A DNA stretch of 39,566 nt, taken from the NCBI RefSeq assembly GCF_016287535.1, contig NZ_JAEFAJ010000031.1:1-39566 (forward strand). The letters run 5' to 3'. Below the pieces are notes generated by a model, which worked only from the letters and a program-made list of their open reading frames with translations, had not been told where the DNA came from and made no database searches. Below are positions 16,334 through 25,184 of the stretch, in pieces. Made by a program: the position numbers and the translations under genes. This stretch comes from Ruminococcus sp. Lineage in GTDB: Bacteria > Bacillota > Clostridia > Oscillospirales > Ruminococcaceae. How positions within the stretch are numbered: position 1 is the first letter of the stretch; each line of letters starts with the position of its first letter.

Positions 16334-17657
16334 TATTTCTCTCGTCAATAACACGTCTTGACTTGTGCTCGGAACGTGTATTCAGTCCGCCGTCGGGATG
16401 AACGACAACTCTTGCTGGCTTAACGCCAGTACGTGCCTTGAGTGCTGCACTTACCTGCTCTGCAACTTCGTCGTCGGTCTTGGTATTGTCAGCCTTCTTC
16501 TCTATCTCAACTGCGTACTTGCTGGTGAAGTCCTTCTCAAAGATACGGATGAGGTACTCGCCTGTGATGCCGCTCTGCTCACGGATAACAGCTTCGATAT
16601 CGCTTGGGAATACGTTAACAGCGGAAACAATGAACATATCGTCCTTTCTGCCGAGTATATGTATTCTGCCGTGTGTACGTCCGCATTTGCAGGGAGTGAT
16701 GTCGATACGTCCGATATCACCTGTCTTGAATCTGATAAGGGGACGGGCGTGCTTGCGGAGAGTTGTGAATACAAGCTCACCTGTCTGACCGGGTTCAAGG
16801 ACCTCGCCTGTATGGATATCGATTGTCTCAACGAGAATGTGGTTCTCGGCAATGTGGAGACCGTCGTGGTATTCGCACTGTGCAGCGCAGGCACCGAAAA
16901 TATCTGACAGACCATAGAAGTCATATACCTCAGCGCCCCAGAGGTCTTCGATAGCCTTTCTGGTAGCGTCGATAGAACCGCCAAGCTCGCCTGCAACGAT
17001 TATCTTCTTGATGTTGAAGTCCTTTTTCGGATCATAACCTGCCTTTACAGCCTTTTCACCCAACTGCCATGCGTAGGAAGGTGAAGTCCAGATGATAGTA
17101 GGCTTGTAGGTCTTCAGAATGAAGAGAAGTCTCTCACTTGGAAGAGTACCGCCCCAGATACATAAAGCACCAAGGTTCTGGGCACCGATTACGTCAGGGC
17201 CGCCCACATAGAGTGAGAAGTTGAGTGCGTGTACATAACGGTCGTTTGGTCTCATTCCAATCTGCCAGAACCAGCGGCTCTCAGTATCCTGAAACTCGTC
17301 AAAGTCCTTCTTTGTGAAGGGACTCATGGTAGGTACGCCTGTTGAACCTGACGAAGTTGAGATGAACACTACGTCCTCCTCCGGGACTGCTGCCAGCTCG
17401 CCAAGGAAAGAGCCTACGCCCTGAGTGTCACGCTGTGTTTTCTTGTTGATGAACGGGAACTTTTCAATATCTTTGAGAGTCTTGATATCCTCCGGCTTTA
17501 CGCCTGCTTCATCGAATGAACGCCTATAGTAAGGAGCGTTGTCGTATGCGAACTTAACGATCTCCTTCAAGTCTTCAAGCTGTCTCTTCTGAAGTTCCTC
17601 ACGGGGAAGAGTTTCAAGCTCTTCGTCCCAGAATTTGTTGTTATTATCTCTGCTCAT
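16317..17657 (-). CDS. paaK: Phenylacetate-CoA ligase family enzyme
   Basis: This AMP-forming ligase makes aryl-acetyl-CoA from the free acid. The 446 residues carry FISTSSGSTGVPT (P-loop-like AMP site), the YDFYGLSD adenylate motif (about 243), GELVFTTLRKHARPLIRFKTGD and the C-terminal hinge LGRKDDMFIVSAVNVFPSDIE. The PaaK family is about 430-445 residues, so this is full length. The start at ATG 17657 follows GGAGG by 9 bases. It is downstream of the oxidoreductase genes but has its own promoter with the same TATTGGACA box. Rumen ruminococci are known to take up phenylacetate for phenylalanine synthesis by reductive carboxylation; this enzyme plus the oxidoreductase would do that. The exact acid is not proven. 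Confidence 0.9.
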   Translation of the reverse strand: MSRDNNNKFWDEELETLPREELQKRQLEDLKEIVKFAYDNAPYYRRSFDEAGVKPEDIKTLKDIEKFPFINKKTQRDTQGVGSFLGELAAVPEEDVVFISTSSGSTGVPTMSPFTKKDFDEFQDTESRWFWQIGMRPNDRYVHALNFSLYVGGPDVIGAQNLGALCIWGGTLPSERLLFILKTYKPTIIWTSPSYAWQLGEKAVKAGYDPKKDFNIKKIIVAGELGGSIDATRKAIEDLWGAEVYDFYGLSDIFGACAAQCEYHDGLHIAENHILVETIDIHTGEVLEPGQTGELVFTTLRKHARPLIRFKTGDIGRIDITPCKCGRTHGRIHILGRKDDMFIVSAVNVFPSDIEAVIREQSGITGEYLIRIFEKDFTSKYAVEIEKKADNTKTDDEVAEQVSAALKARTGVKPARVVVHPDGGLNTRSEHKSRRVIDERNIDYSI

Positions 17658-17707
17658 TGTATTTATCCTCCATATTCATATATTTCATATCTGTTTGGTA
17701 TGATTAT

Positions 17708-17762
17708 ATTATACAGCACATTTCTGCATTTGTCCAATACCATACTTTTATGATGAGCTATA
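17708..17762 (-). promoter_or_regulatory. Promoter and upstream box of paaK (regulon site A)
   Basis: TGGACA (17731-17736), 17 bases, TATAAT (17708-17713). Upstream on the minus strand are TATAGCTC, CATAAAAGT and GTATTGGACA in the same order and spacing as at site B (20874-20905). TTATAG/CTATAA segments further upstream resemble LysR-type operators. Confidence 0.75.
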
Positions 17763-17961
17763 ACCAATTCTTATAACTATAATTATATTGTTCAGGGACG
17801 CCCTCTCTTGCAGGGCGCCTTCGTTTAGTTTCGCTGTTCTTTTAAAGCTGGGAACAGCGACCAGAGGCTCTGCCTTTGGGATCCCGTTCATACGCTAAGC
17901 AAATTATTTCGCTGAATTCCTAAACTTCTATATAAGCACACTGCTTACATCGCCCCGTAAA

Positions 17962-18855
17962 TTACAACTCAAAATTCTTGTTAATATACTCCCACTTCTT
18001 GTCACGGGAAGCTGCAATTATCTGTATATCCTCATCTGTAAGGTGCTTGAAGCGTCCCTGCTTTTTGAGGTAAGCCGAAACGTCTGTAAATTCCTTGGGC
18101 TTATGATTGAGCCTGAATGAACCGTTTTCGTACTCCGCAAGATACCAGAGTCCGCAGTCAACTACCTCTTTTGCTATATCCACTGTCTCGTCGGGAGCAA
18201 CTCCCCAGCCTGTTGGACATGGCGCGATGACGTGGATATACTTTGTCCCCTGTATCTGTGAAGCCTTCTGCACCTTCTGTATGAAGTCGTAGATGTAACC
18301 CACGCTCGCAGTTGCCGCATACGGGATATCGTGCGCCGCAGCTATCTCGAACATATTCTTCTTGGGCCGGATATTACCATGGATATTCTTTCCTGCAGGA
18401 GTAGTGGTGGTCTTGGCGCCGAAAGGCGTGAGACCGCTCTTCTGTATGCCAGTATTCATATAGGCTTCGTTGTCGTAGCAGATGTATATGATGTTGTCGT
18501 TGCGGTCGATAGCTCCCGAAAGAGCCTGTATACCGATATCCGCTGTACCGCCGTCACCTGCAAAGCCCACTGCCGTGAAGTTCTTGTACCCTCTTGCGCG
18601 TAGACCTGCCTCAACTCCCGTAAGCATGGAAGCTGTTCCTGCGAAGGTGGAGATTATGGAATTGTTTGAGAAGCAAAGCTGTGGAAAATTAAAACCTACC
18701 GCCGACATACAGCCTGCGGGGAGCACCGATACAGCATTTGGTCCGAGGACTTTCAGTGCAGCTCTTACAGCAAGGCTTCCGCCGCAGCCCGCACACGCCT
18801 TGTGTCCGTAAAAAAACTCTTCACGTGAGATACTGTCTGCAACCTTATTTGCCAT
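17962..18855 (-). CDS. porB: 2-oxoacid:ferredoxin oxidoreductase, beta (TPP-binding) subunit
   Basis: The catalytic subunit carries thiamine pyrophosphate and a [4Fe-4S] cluster. The 297 residues show CAGCGGSLAVRAALKVLG, the TPP motif GDGGTADIGIQALSG with Asn/Glu in YDNEAYMNTGIQ, and a conserved Cys in APCPTGWG. The ATG (18855) overlaps the alpha-subunit stop by 11 bases. The gene order gamma-delta-alpha-beta is that of four-subunit pyruvate-type enzymes (porGDAB). The neighbouring ligase argues for aryl-pyruvate or branched-chain oxoacids instead of pyruvate; the sequence alone does not decide. Confidence 0.9.
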   Translation of the reverse strand: MANKVADSISREEFFYGHKACAGCGGSLAVRAALKVLGPNAVSVLPAGCMSAVGFNFPQLCFSNNSIISTFAGTASMLTGVEAGLRARGYKNFTAVGFAGDGGTADIGIQALSGAIDRNDNIIYICYDNEAYMNTGIQKSGLTPFGAKTTTTPAGKNIHGNIRPKKNMFEIAAAHDIPYAATASVGYIYDFIQKVQKASQIQGTKYIHVIAPCPTGWGVAPDETVDIAKEVVDCGLWYLAEYENGSFRLNHKPKEFTDVSAYLKKQGRFKHLTDEDIQIIAASRDKKWEYINKNFEL

Positions 18856-20017
18856 TGTCCTCGCCTCCTATGCCTATAAAATTCACACTTTCCGTGCCAT
18901 TTGCGATGCTTGTATAAATGTTTTCAATATCGTCGGCGGAGATATTTCTTCCGCCGAGACCGCCGACGAAATTGTATCCCTTTACTTCTGCTCCTGCCTT
19001 TTTCAGTGCGGAGTTCACATTGGTAAAAACTGTGCCTTCGTTGCCGAAGCTGATGTCCTTTTCAAGAACTGCATATGCCCTGACATTTCGCAGAACATCG
19101 GCAATTTCCTTATTCGGGAACGGTCTCATGTAGCGTATGCGGACAACCCCTGCCTTTACGCCGTTTTCACGGAGCTTATCCGCAGTTTCGCGGCACAGCC
19201 CTGCGATACTTCCGAGAGTAACGATGATGTAGTCAGCGTCATCGGTACGGTAATTCTCCGTCAGACCTGTGTAACGCCTGCCGAATATCTCAGCGAATTC
19301 CTTTTCGGTCTCCCTGATGACATCAGCCGCCGCAAGCAGTCCTTTGTGCTCCTTGTACTTGAAGATATAGTTTGTATCTGGACCTGCCGAGAACGCCATA
19401 TTCTTAGGGTTATCAAAATCTATACGGTTGTCGGTCTCGTAGGGCGGCAGGAACTTGTCTGCCTGTTCATGAGTGGGGATATCTACTGTTTCATAAGTAT
19501 GAGTGAGGACGAAACCGTCAAGATTTGCCATATAGGGAGTCTGTACCCGCTTATCTTCGGCAATTTTATAGCTCATCAGCGCAAGGTCAAGAGCTTCCTG
19601 TGCGTTTTCCGCATAAGCCTGTATCCAGCCGCTGTCAAGCTGTGAAAGGCTGTCTCGCTGGTCGCCGTAGATATTCCACGGAAGAGCTGTGGAACGGTCG
19701 GCGTTCATCATTACTATCGGGAAACGTCCGCCTGCTGCGTAGTAGAGACATTCTGCCATGTAAAGAAGTCCCTGCGAGGAGGTCGCCGTGAAGGCTCTCG
19801 CACCTGCGGCACTTGCACCGATAGCGCATGACAACGCGGAATGCTCTGACTCAACGTGTACGTACTCGGCATTAAGGCTGCCGTCCTCCACCATTTCCGA
19901 AAGCCGCTCAACGACAATGGTCTGCGGGGTTATGGGGTAAGCCGAAATGACCTGCGGACGCGCAAGGCGTATACCCTCGGCAAATGCCTCGTTGCCTGAT
20001 AAGAATTTCCTGCTCAT
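18845..20017 (-). CDS. porA: 2-oxoacid:ferredoxin oxidoreductase, alpha subunit
   Basis: The 390 residues contain SAYPITPQT near residue 25, the phosphate/thiazolium-side motif of the PFOR domain I. They also contain the substrate-domain hallmarks VESEHSALSCAIGASAAGAR, TATSSQGLLYMAECLYYA and DRSTALPWNIYGDQRD, and the C-terminal domain GSIAGLCRETADKLRENGVK ... RYMRPFPNKEIADVL. The start overlaps the ferredoxin stop by 4 bases (ATGA-type coupling). Confidence 0.92.
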   Translation of the reverse strand: MSRKFLSGNEAFAEGIRLARPQVISAYPITPQTIVVERLSEMVEDGSLNAEYVHVESEHSALSCAIGASAAGARAFTATSSQGLLYMAECLYYAAGGRFPIVMMNADRSTALPWNIYGDQRDSLSQLDSGWIQAYAENAQEALDLALMSYKIAEDKRVQTPYMANLDGFVLTHTYETVDIPTHEQADKFLPPYETDNRIDFDNPKNMAFSAGPDTNYIFKYKEHKGLLAAADVIRETEKEFAEIFGRRYTGLTENYRTDDADYIIVTLGSIAGLCRETADKLRENGVKAGVVRIRYMRPFPNKEIADVLRNVRAYAVLEKDISFGNEGTVFTNVNSALKKAGAEVKGYNFVGGLGGRNISADDIENIYTSIANGTESVNFIGIGGEDNGK

Positions 20018-20307
20018 TTGCGCTCCGCCTCCATTTCTATTGCCTTTATCTTACAAATTTTCGCGCATATTCCGCAGCCCTTGCAGAAGTCGTAATCAAT
20101 TGCTGCCTTGCCGTCATTGATTGCAATAACTCCGTCAGGACAGTAGAGGTAACACTGTTCGCAGCCAACGCATTTCGCGGTATCAATAACAGGTCTGATG
20201 CTTCTCCAGCCGCTGTTGACCGTGGTGAGGTAGCCTGCTTCAAAGGACGTATTCTCAGGAACTTCACTGAACTTGAAGTCCTTTTTTTCTCTGATGTAAG
20301 GTCTCAT
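20014..20307 (-). CDS. porD: 2-oxoacid:ferredoxin oxidoreductase, delta (two-cluster ferredoxin) subunit
   Basis: The 97 residues carry two [4Fe-4S] motifs, CVGCEQCYLYCPDG and CKGCGICAKICK, which relay electrons from the beta-subunit cluster to ferredoxin. The N-terminal 45 residues are the usual delta extension. Both ends overlap the neighbouring subunit genes by 4 bases. Confidence 0.93.
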   Translation of the reverse strand: MRPYIREKKDFKFSEVPENTSFEAGYLTTVNSGWRSIRPVIDTAKCVGCEQCYLYCPDGVIAINDGKAAIDYDFCKGCGICAKICKIKAIEMEAERK

Positions 20308-20819
20308 TCCGCCACCTCCTGCACAGCTTTAAGAAGTGCGTTTATGTTGCGCTCCTGTATTTTTGCCGGCATATAGTCTTTAATAGCCTCAACTGCTTCA
20401 TCTGATGAAACTATTCCCGAAAGTCCCACAAGAATTCCGAACATTACTGTGTTTGCAGTGGGAAGTCTGAATCCGGCTGCTATGCTGTCAGCGTCGTAAG
20501 TAAGAGCTCCGCTGATATCCTTTTTAGAGTTCACGATCATCTTTCCTGTAGGTTTCAGAAGTTCCCGCAGCTGAGGGCTGTATAGAGTATCGTCGATTAT
20601 AACGATATAGTCTGCCTTTTCGGTCTGGCTCCTGTCAACTACAGGCTTTGTATCCAGCTTAGTGAAGGCTCTTACAGGTGCTCCGCGGCGTTCCGGACCG
20701 AACGACGGAAAAGCGAGTGCGTACTTGTTATCATCATCTATGGTATATGCTGCTCCGAGCAGCTTTGCAGCAGTGAATGCACCTTGTCCGCCGCGTCCGA
20801 GCCATAATACTTCTGTCAT
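20304..20819 (-). CDS. porG: 2-oxoacid:ferredoxin oxidoreductase, gamma subunit
   Basis: The first gene of the four-subunit unit. The 171 residues start VLWLGRGGQGAFTAAKLLG, the gamma-domain signature, then FPSFGPERRGAPVRAFTKL and the C-terminal helices. AGGAG lies 7 bases before the ATG, and regulon promoter B lies just upstream. Confidence 0.92.
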   Translation of the reverse strand: MTEVLWLGRGGQGAFTAAKLLGAAYTIDDDNKYALAFPSFGPERRGAPVRAFTKLDTKPVVDRSQTEKADYIVIIDDTLYSPQLRELLKPTGKMIVNSKKDISGALTYDADSIAAGFRLPTANTVMFGILVGLSGIVSSDEAVEAIKDYMPAKIQERNINALLKAVQEVAE

Positions 20820-20850
20820 AACAGTTCTCCTATCATTTTAGTATGTATTG

Positions 20851-20905
20851 ATTATACACCTATCCGCATATTCTGTCCAATACAGGACTTTTATGCGGAG
20901 CTATA
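20851..20905 (-). promoter_or_regulatory. Promoter and upstream box of the porGDAB unit (regulon site B)
   Basis: TGGACA (20874-20879), 17 bases, TATAAT (20851-20856). Upstream are CTATAGCTC, CATAAAAGT and GTATTGGACA, aligned with site A. The box ends 4 bases from the stop of the LysR gene. Confidence 0.78.
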
Positions 20906-20908
20906 GGC

Positions 20909-21820
20909 TCAATCTATATGAAGATATGCTTTTATCTCACGGATATATATTTCCGCCATTTCACTCAGAATGACATTTTTCAGTGTAATATAGCCTATTT
21001 CCATTACCTCGTCGGACTCGTCCTCAAAAGGCACAGCAATATAATCATCGCCGTTGAGTTCCTCGCATATGATTCCAGAACAAAGAGTGTAGCCGTTCAG
21101 ACCGATCATCAGATTGAGCATGGTCGCACGGTCGTTTGCCTTGATTGTGCGCTGATAGTCGGCTGTACTGAGCAGCTCCTCGGCAAGATAGAAGGTGCTG
21201 TTGTCACCCTGCTCAAAGGAAAGGCAGGGATAGTCTGCAAGCTGCCCGAAGGTTATCTTCTTCTCATTTGCAAGGGGATGACCTTTCCAGAGGTAAACAT
21301 AAGGGCTGCACTTTGTCAGCGTATGGAACTCAAGACCGTTTGAGTGGAGCAGCTTTGTTATGGACTTGCGGTTGAAGTCGTTAAGGTAGATAATTCCTAT
21401 CTCACTCCTCATAGTCGCAACATCGCTGATGACCTCCGCCGTCTTTGTCTCACGAACTGCAAACTCGTACTCAGCAGTATCGAACTCCTTGACCATTTCC
21501 ACGAATGCCTTTACAGCAAAGGAATAATGCTGTGTGGATACTCCGAACTTCTTCTTGACATTGCCCTTGCCGCTGTATTTCTCTGAAAGCACGTCAAACT
21601 GTCCCACAACCTGACGGGCATACTGAACGAACTCCGCACCGTCGTTTGTAAGGGTAACACCGCGTCCGCTGCGGTTGAATATCTTTATGCCTATCTCCTT
21701 TTCAAGCTCCTGCACCGATGATGTAAGGGAAGGCTGGGACACGTAAAGCTGCTCCGCCGCCTTGTTCATTGAGCCTGTTGAAGATATTGCGAGTATGTAT
21801 TTAAGCTGCTGTAAAGTCAT
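20909..21820 (-). CDS. LysR-family transcriptional regulator
   Basis: The 303 residues have a winged-helix DNA-binding head (MTLQQLKYILAISSTGSMNK, AAEQLYVSQPSLTSSVQELEKEIG) and a periplasmic-protein-like effector domain (about 90-295). GGAGG lies 6 bases before the ATG. The gene lies directly upstream of porGDAB on the same strand and next to mccA. Shared promoter boxes at porG, paaK and the ABC transporter make it the natural candidate regulator of all three. The effector is unknown; sulfur metabolites or aryl acids are both possible. Confidence 0.9.
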   Translation of the reverse strand: MTLQQLKYILAISSTGSMNKAAEQLYVSQPSLTSSVQELEKEIGIKIFNRSGRGVTLTNDGAEFVQYARQVVGQFDVLSEKYSGKGNVKKKFGVSTQHYSFAVKAFVEMVKEFDTAEYEFAVRETKTAEVISDVATMRSEIGIIYLNDFNRKSITKLLHSNGLEFHTLTKCSPYVYLWKGHPLANEKKITFGQLADYPCLSFEQGDNSTFYLAEELLSTADYQRTIKANDRATMLNLMIGLNGYTLCSGIICEELNGDDYIAVPFEDESDEVMEIGYITLKNVILSEMAEIYIREIKAYLHID

Positions 21821-21885
21821 TGTTTACCTCCGTTTTATTCTCTCTCGTTTGAGGATATGCCGGCGGATGTGGGCATCCGCCCCTA

Positions 21886-22797
21886 CTAATCGAATAATCC
21901 TGTACTGAAATAGCGGTCGCCGCGGTCGGGAAATACCGTTACGATATTGCCCTTTGCGCCGCTTTTTACAAGCTTCAGCACCGCTGCCATAGCTGCTCCA
22001 GAAGACGAGCCTGCGATAATACCCTCAGTTTTGGCAAGCAGTCTCGCAGTCGAAAACGCCTCGTCGTCGTTCATCTTTATAACATCATCTACAAGTGACA
22101 TATCCATAGTCTCTGCGACGAAGTCATTGCCGATACCTTCAATGTTATAGTCGGCGTGCTCTCCGCCGCCCATAGTCGAACCAACGGGATCTGCAAGTAT
22201 GCCCTTTGTCTGTGGGTTCCTCTCCTTGATATAGCGGAGTATACCCGTGTAAGTGCCGCCGCTTCCTGCGCCTGCCACAACATAGTCTATCCTGCCGTCG
22301 AGAGCTTCGTATATCTCTCGTCCTGTTGTTTCGTAGTGAGCAAGCGGATTGCTCTGATTTTTGAACTGCTCCAGCGATATGGAATCCGGTATCTGAGCCT
22401 TTATCTCCTCTGCCTTTGCGACTGCACCGAGCATACCGAGCTCACGGGGAGTATTGACTACCTCCGCACCAAGCGCCCTGAGGAGAGACTGCTTCTCAGC
22501 CGAAAACTTTGTGGGTACTACAAAAATGATTTTGTAGCCGCGGTTGAGTGCCGCAAAAGCTATTCCAAGTCCTGTATTGCCTGCGGTAGCTTCAACGATA
22601 GTGCCGCACTTTTTCAGAATCCCCTTTTTCTCAGCGTCGTTTATCATGTACAGACCCGTGCGGTCCTTGACGCTTCCGGATGGATTCCAGAGCTCAAGCT
22701 TTGCGAACACGTTCACGCCCTCCGCTCTGACTATATTTCCAAGTCTTACCAGCGGAGTGTTTCCGATGAGCGCCTGCATTGAATCATAGTATCTCAT
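21886..22797 (-). CDS. mccA: Cysteine synthase / cystathionine beta-synthase-like PLP enzyme
   Basis: A fold-type II PLP enzyme of 303 residues. Features are MQALIGNTPLVRL, the Schiff-base lysine in NPSGSVKDRTG, the EATAGNTGLGIAFAA loop and AGAGSGGTYTGILRYIKE for phosphate binding, plus the C-terminal SSSGAAMAA. The HADYNIEGIGNDFVAETMD segment and the pairing with an mccB-like gene favour O-acetylserine-dependent cystathionine beta-synthase (MccA) over plain CysK; this is a judgement. The start at ATG 22795-22797 follows the mccB stop by 10 bases. A longer frame upstream lacks a Shine-Dalgarno. Confidence 0.85.
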   Translation of the reverse strand: MRYYDSMQALIGNTPLVRLGNIVRAEGVNVFAKLELWNPSGSVKDRTGLYMINDAEKKGILKKCGTIVEATAGNTGLGIAFAALNRGYKIIFVVPTKFSAEKQSLLRALGAEVVNTPRELGMLGAVAKAEEIKAQIPDSISLEQFKNQSNPLAHYETTGREIYEALDGRIDYVVAGAGSGGTYTGILRYIKERNPQTKGILADPVGSTMGGGEHADYNIEGIGNDFVAETMDMSLVDDVIKMNDDEAFSTARLLAKTEGIIAGSSSGAAMAAVLKLVKSGAKGNIVTVFPDRGDRYFSTGLFD

Positions 22798-22807
22798 ATC
22801 TATTATC

Positions 22808-23968
22808 TCACTTTCTCTCGGATTTTGCAATAGCCTGTTCGATATCCGCAAGAATATCTTCAATATACTCAATACCGACTGAAAGGCGGATAAGTCCGTC
22901 CGTGATACCTACTTTTTTGCGTACATCGGCAGGAATGGAAGCGTGTGTCATGGTTGCGGGGTGGCATACGAGGGACTCTACGCCGCCGAGGCTTTCAGCA
23001 AGAGAAACAAGTTCAAGGCTCTCGAAGAAAGTATTTATATCGTAGTTCTCGTGAAGCTCGAAAGAGATCATAGCACCGCCGTTTTTAGCCTGTCTGCGGT
23101 TTGTCTCATAGCCCTTGTCGCTTTTGAGTCCGGGGTAGTAGACGTTCTTCACAGCCTTGTGCGCGGAGAGATATTCCGCAGCTTTTTCAGCGTTCTCAAC
23201 GTGTCTGTCCATGCGGACCGCAAGAGTTTTTATTCCGCGGATAAGTAGGAATGAGTCAAAGGGTCCGAGAACTCCGCCTGTTGAATTCTGAATGAAAGCT
23301 ATCTTCTCTGCAAGCTCCTTTGAGTTCACAACTGCAAGTCCTGATACAACGTCGCTGTGGCCGCCGAGGTACTTTGTAGCGCTGTGAACGACGATATCTG
23401 CGCCCAGTTCAAGGGGCTTCTGCAAATACGGCGTCATGAAGGTGTTGTCCACGATAACGAGAAGTCCGTGTCTGTGTGATACCTCCGCGATCGCCCTGAT
23501 ATCGGTAATTGTCATCAGAGGATTTGCAGGGCTCTCAATGATCACTGCCTTTACATCGTCAGTGATCTGGTTCTCAAAAACCTCCGGGTGCTCAGTGTCC
23601 GCAATGGTATAGGTGAAGTCAAAATGGTCAAAGACCTTGCTCAGCAGTCGGAATGTACCGCCGTAAACATTGCTTGATATCAGCACTCTGTCGCCGCTGT
23701 GAAGCAGACTGAGAACTGCTGTGAGAGCTGCCATTCCCGAACCGAAAGCGAAACCTGCATAGCCGCCTTCAAGATCTCTGATAAGAGCTTCGAGAGCCTC
23801 ACGGGTAGGATTGCCCGTGCGTGAATATTCGTATCCGCGCATTTTTCCGAGACCGTCCTGCTTGTATGTGGAAGTCTGATAGATCGGCACATTTACTGCG
23901 CCTGTGCGCTCGTCAATGGATATGCCTCCGTGAATAAGTGCTGTTTCTGTATTTTTAAAATTACTCAT
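22808..23968 (-). CDS. mccB: Cystathionine gamma-lyase/gamma-synthase family enzyme
   Basis: The Cys/Met-metabolism PLP family, 386 residues: YQTSTYKQDGLG, GYEYSRTGNPTREALE, GSGMAALTAVLSLL, NVYGGTFRLL and SATKYLGGHSDVVSG with the PLP lysine. With mccA downstream and luxS supplying homocysteine, reverse transsulfuration to cysteine is the likely direction; gamma-synthase activity cannot be excluded from sequence. GGAG is placed 7 bases before ATG 23966-23968; an upstream in-frame ATG has no such site. Confidence 0.88.
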   Translation of the reverse strand: MSNFKNTETALIHGGISIDERTGAVNVPIYQTSTYKQDGLGKMRGYEYSRTGNPTREALEALIRDLEGGYAGFAFGSGMAALTAVLSLLHSGDRVLISSNVYGGTFRLLSKVFDHFDFTYTIADTEHPEVFENQITDDVKAVIIESPANPLMTITDIRAIAEVSHRHGLLVIVDNTFMTPYLQKPLELGADIVVHSATKYLGGHSDVVSGLAVVNSKELAEKIAFIQNSTGGVLGPFDSFLLIRGIKTLAVRMDRHVENAEKAAEYLSAHKAVKNVYYPGLKSDKGYETNRRQAKNGGAMISFELHENYDINTFFESLELVSLAESLGGVESLVCHPATMTHASIPADVRKKVGITDGLIRLSVGIEYIEDILADIEQAIAKSERK

Positions 23969-23986
23969 AATTATTCTCCTTATCAT

Positions 23987-24215
23987 TGCGGGACGTCGAG
24001 GACGCCGTTCCCTACAAGTTTCCTTTGTAGGGGCTGATGCCTAACAGGCACCCGTACCCTCTGTCCTGCGGACATCTCCCTGCACAGCAGGGAGTCACCC
24101 ACATCAGCCCGCTGGTATTACATTTTATTTGACGGGGCGATGTAGGTATCGCCCCCCTACACGCCGAATCTGTCAACGATACTATAATTCCGAATTCCGC
24201 ATTAAGAATTCCGAA
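23987..24215. repeat. Intergenic repeat patch
   Basis: No gene. It is a mosaic of short inverted units: GACGTCGAGGACGCC, GTAGGGGCTGATGCC with AACAGGCACC, CTCCCTGC/GCAGGGAG, and GGGGCGATG/ATCGCCCC. It ends in ATTCCGAATTCCGCATTAAG, related to the palindrome at 16150. Similar GGGGACGCC/GGCGTCCC units occur near 21860 and 25475. Confidence 0.6.
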
Positions 24216-25112
24216 TTATTCATAATCGTAGCCTGCGGTGTAGGTAGCCGATATCAGGCTCACGTTTTCAAATGCTTTCAGCCCGTCATGTCGTCCGTCG
24301 AAGTACTCTCTCTGCACCTTTTCGGGCGGCATATATGTGTCTATCTGGAAGCCGAGTCCGTAGAGTGCGCGTGAGACCTCACTGTAATCATAGCCGCCGC
24401 GCATGACCTCTCCGAGTGCTTCTGTAATAAGTTCAAGTCTTTCGACTCTCCGTGGAAATTCTCCGGTTTTTATAGGATAATCAAACACAAGCTCGCTGCC
24501 GAGAGCCGAAAGCTCAGCCATTTGTTTCAGCGTGTCTGTAAATACATCAAGAGTCAGATAATAGGTAACTCCCAGTATACTGAAAAATGTCTTCTTCGCC
24601 GGATCGAATCCAGCTTCAAGGAGCTTGTCGCACATTCGCTCTTTCTCAAAATCAACAGGTACATAATGTACGTTGGAGCGGATATTCCATTCAAGCTCCC
24701 GTATCTTTTCAAGCTTGTAGCGCTGAGTATCGGGATGATCTGTCTCGAATATCTCGATGTCCTCGTTTTCATTGCGGAACGCAAATGTGTCCGAGCCCGC
24801 ACCGCAGATAACGTACTGGACTTTCCCGTTTTCCTTTGCGAAGTCCGCAAGCCTGCTCTCGTTGAAGTGTATCCTCGACAGCGGTATCGGAGCGAAATAT
24901 TCGCTGATTATCTGTTCCGTGTCCTCACGGGAAAACTGCTGCGAGCCGTCAAGTCCGCTGCTGATGAGCTCGTATATGCTGTCGTATTCATCCTTACCCA
25001 GCATATCATAGGCAAGGTAGTCATCGTATATCTTATGGCGCGAACGGTTGGAATGCCATGCTCTCACGAACGCGCATATCTTAGCTGTAACGCTCTCTCT
25101 TTCATTGACCAT
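24216..25112 (-). CDS. SAM-dependent methyltransferase (leucine carboxyl methyltransferase-like)
   Basis: The 298 residues belong to the LCM/PPM (TIGR00027-like) group. The SAM motif is VQYVICGAGSDTFAFRNE (about residue 93); then come FETDHPDTQRYKLEKI, YVPVDFEKE and FFSILGVTYYLTLDV. The substrate is unknown; members methylate small carboxyl or O-acceptors and polyketide-like compounds. It is the first structural gene after the candidate cysteine attenuator. GGAGG lies 5 bases before the ATG. It could share the transcript with mccB/mccA despite the 250-bp repeat patch between them; no terminator is obvious there. The link to cysteine might be thiol or homocysteine methylation, which is speculative. 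Confidence 0.82.
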   Translation of the reverse strand: MVNERESVTAKICAFVRAWHSNRSRHKIYDDYLAYDMLGKDEYDSIYELISSGLDGSQQFSREDTEQIISEYFAPIPLSRIHFNESRLADFAKENGKVQYVICGAGSDTFAFRNENEDIEIFETDHPDTQRYKLEKIRELEWNIRSNVHYVPVDFEKERMCDKLLEAGFDPAKKTFFSILGVTYYLTLDVFTDTLKQMAELSALGSELVFDYPIKTGEFPRRVERLELITEALGEVMRGGYDYSEVSRALYGLGFQIDTYMPPEKVQREYFDGRHDGLKAFENVSLISATYTAGYDYE

Positions 25113-25130
25113 AAAATCCTCCGAAACATA

Positions 25131-25162
25131 AAAATGCGCAGAATGACATTCGCATTCTGCGC
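25131..25162 (-). terminator. Attenuator terminator after the Cys-rich leader peptide
   Basis: A perfect 10-bp stem, GCGCAGAATG/CATTCTGCGC (25136-25145 with 25153-25162), with a 7-base loop, is followed by ATTTTTAT on the minus strand. It lies between the leader ORF and the methyltransferase gene. The leader-ORF segment 25220-25227 (TATTCTGC on the minus strand) can pair with its GCAGAATG arm and act as antiterminator. Confidence 0.8.
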
Positions 25163-25184
25163 GTAACTATTTACTCGCTTAAAG

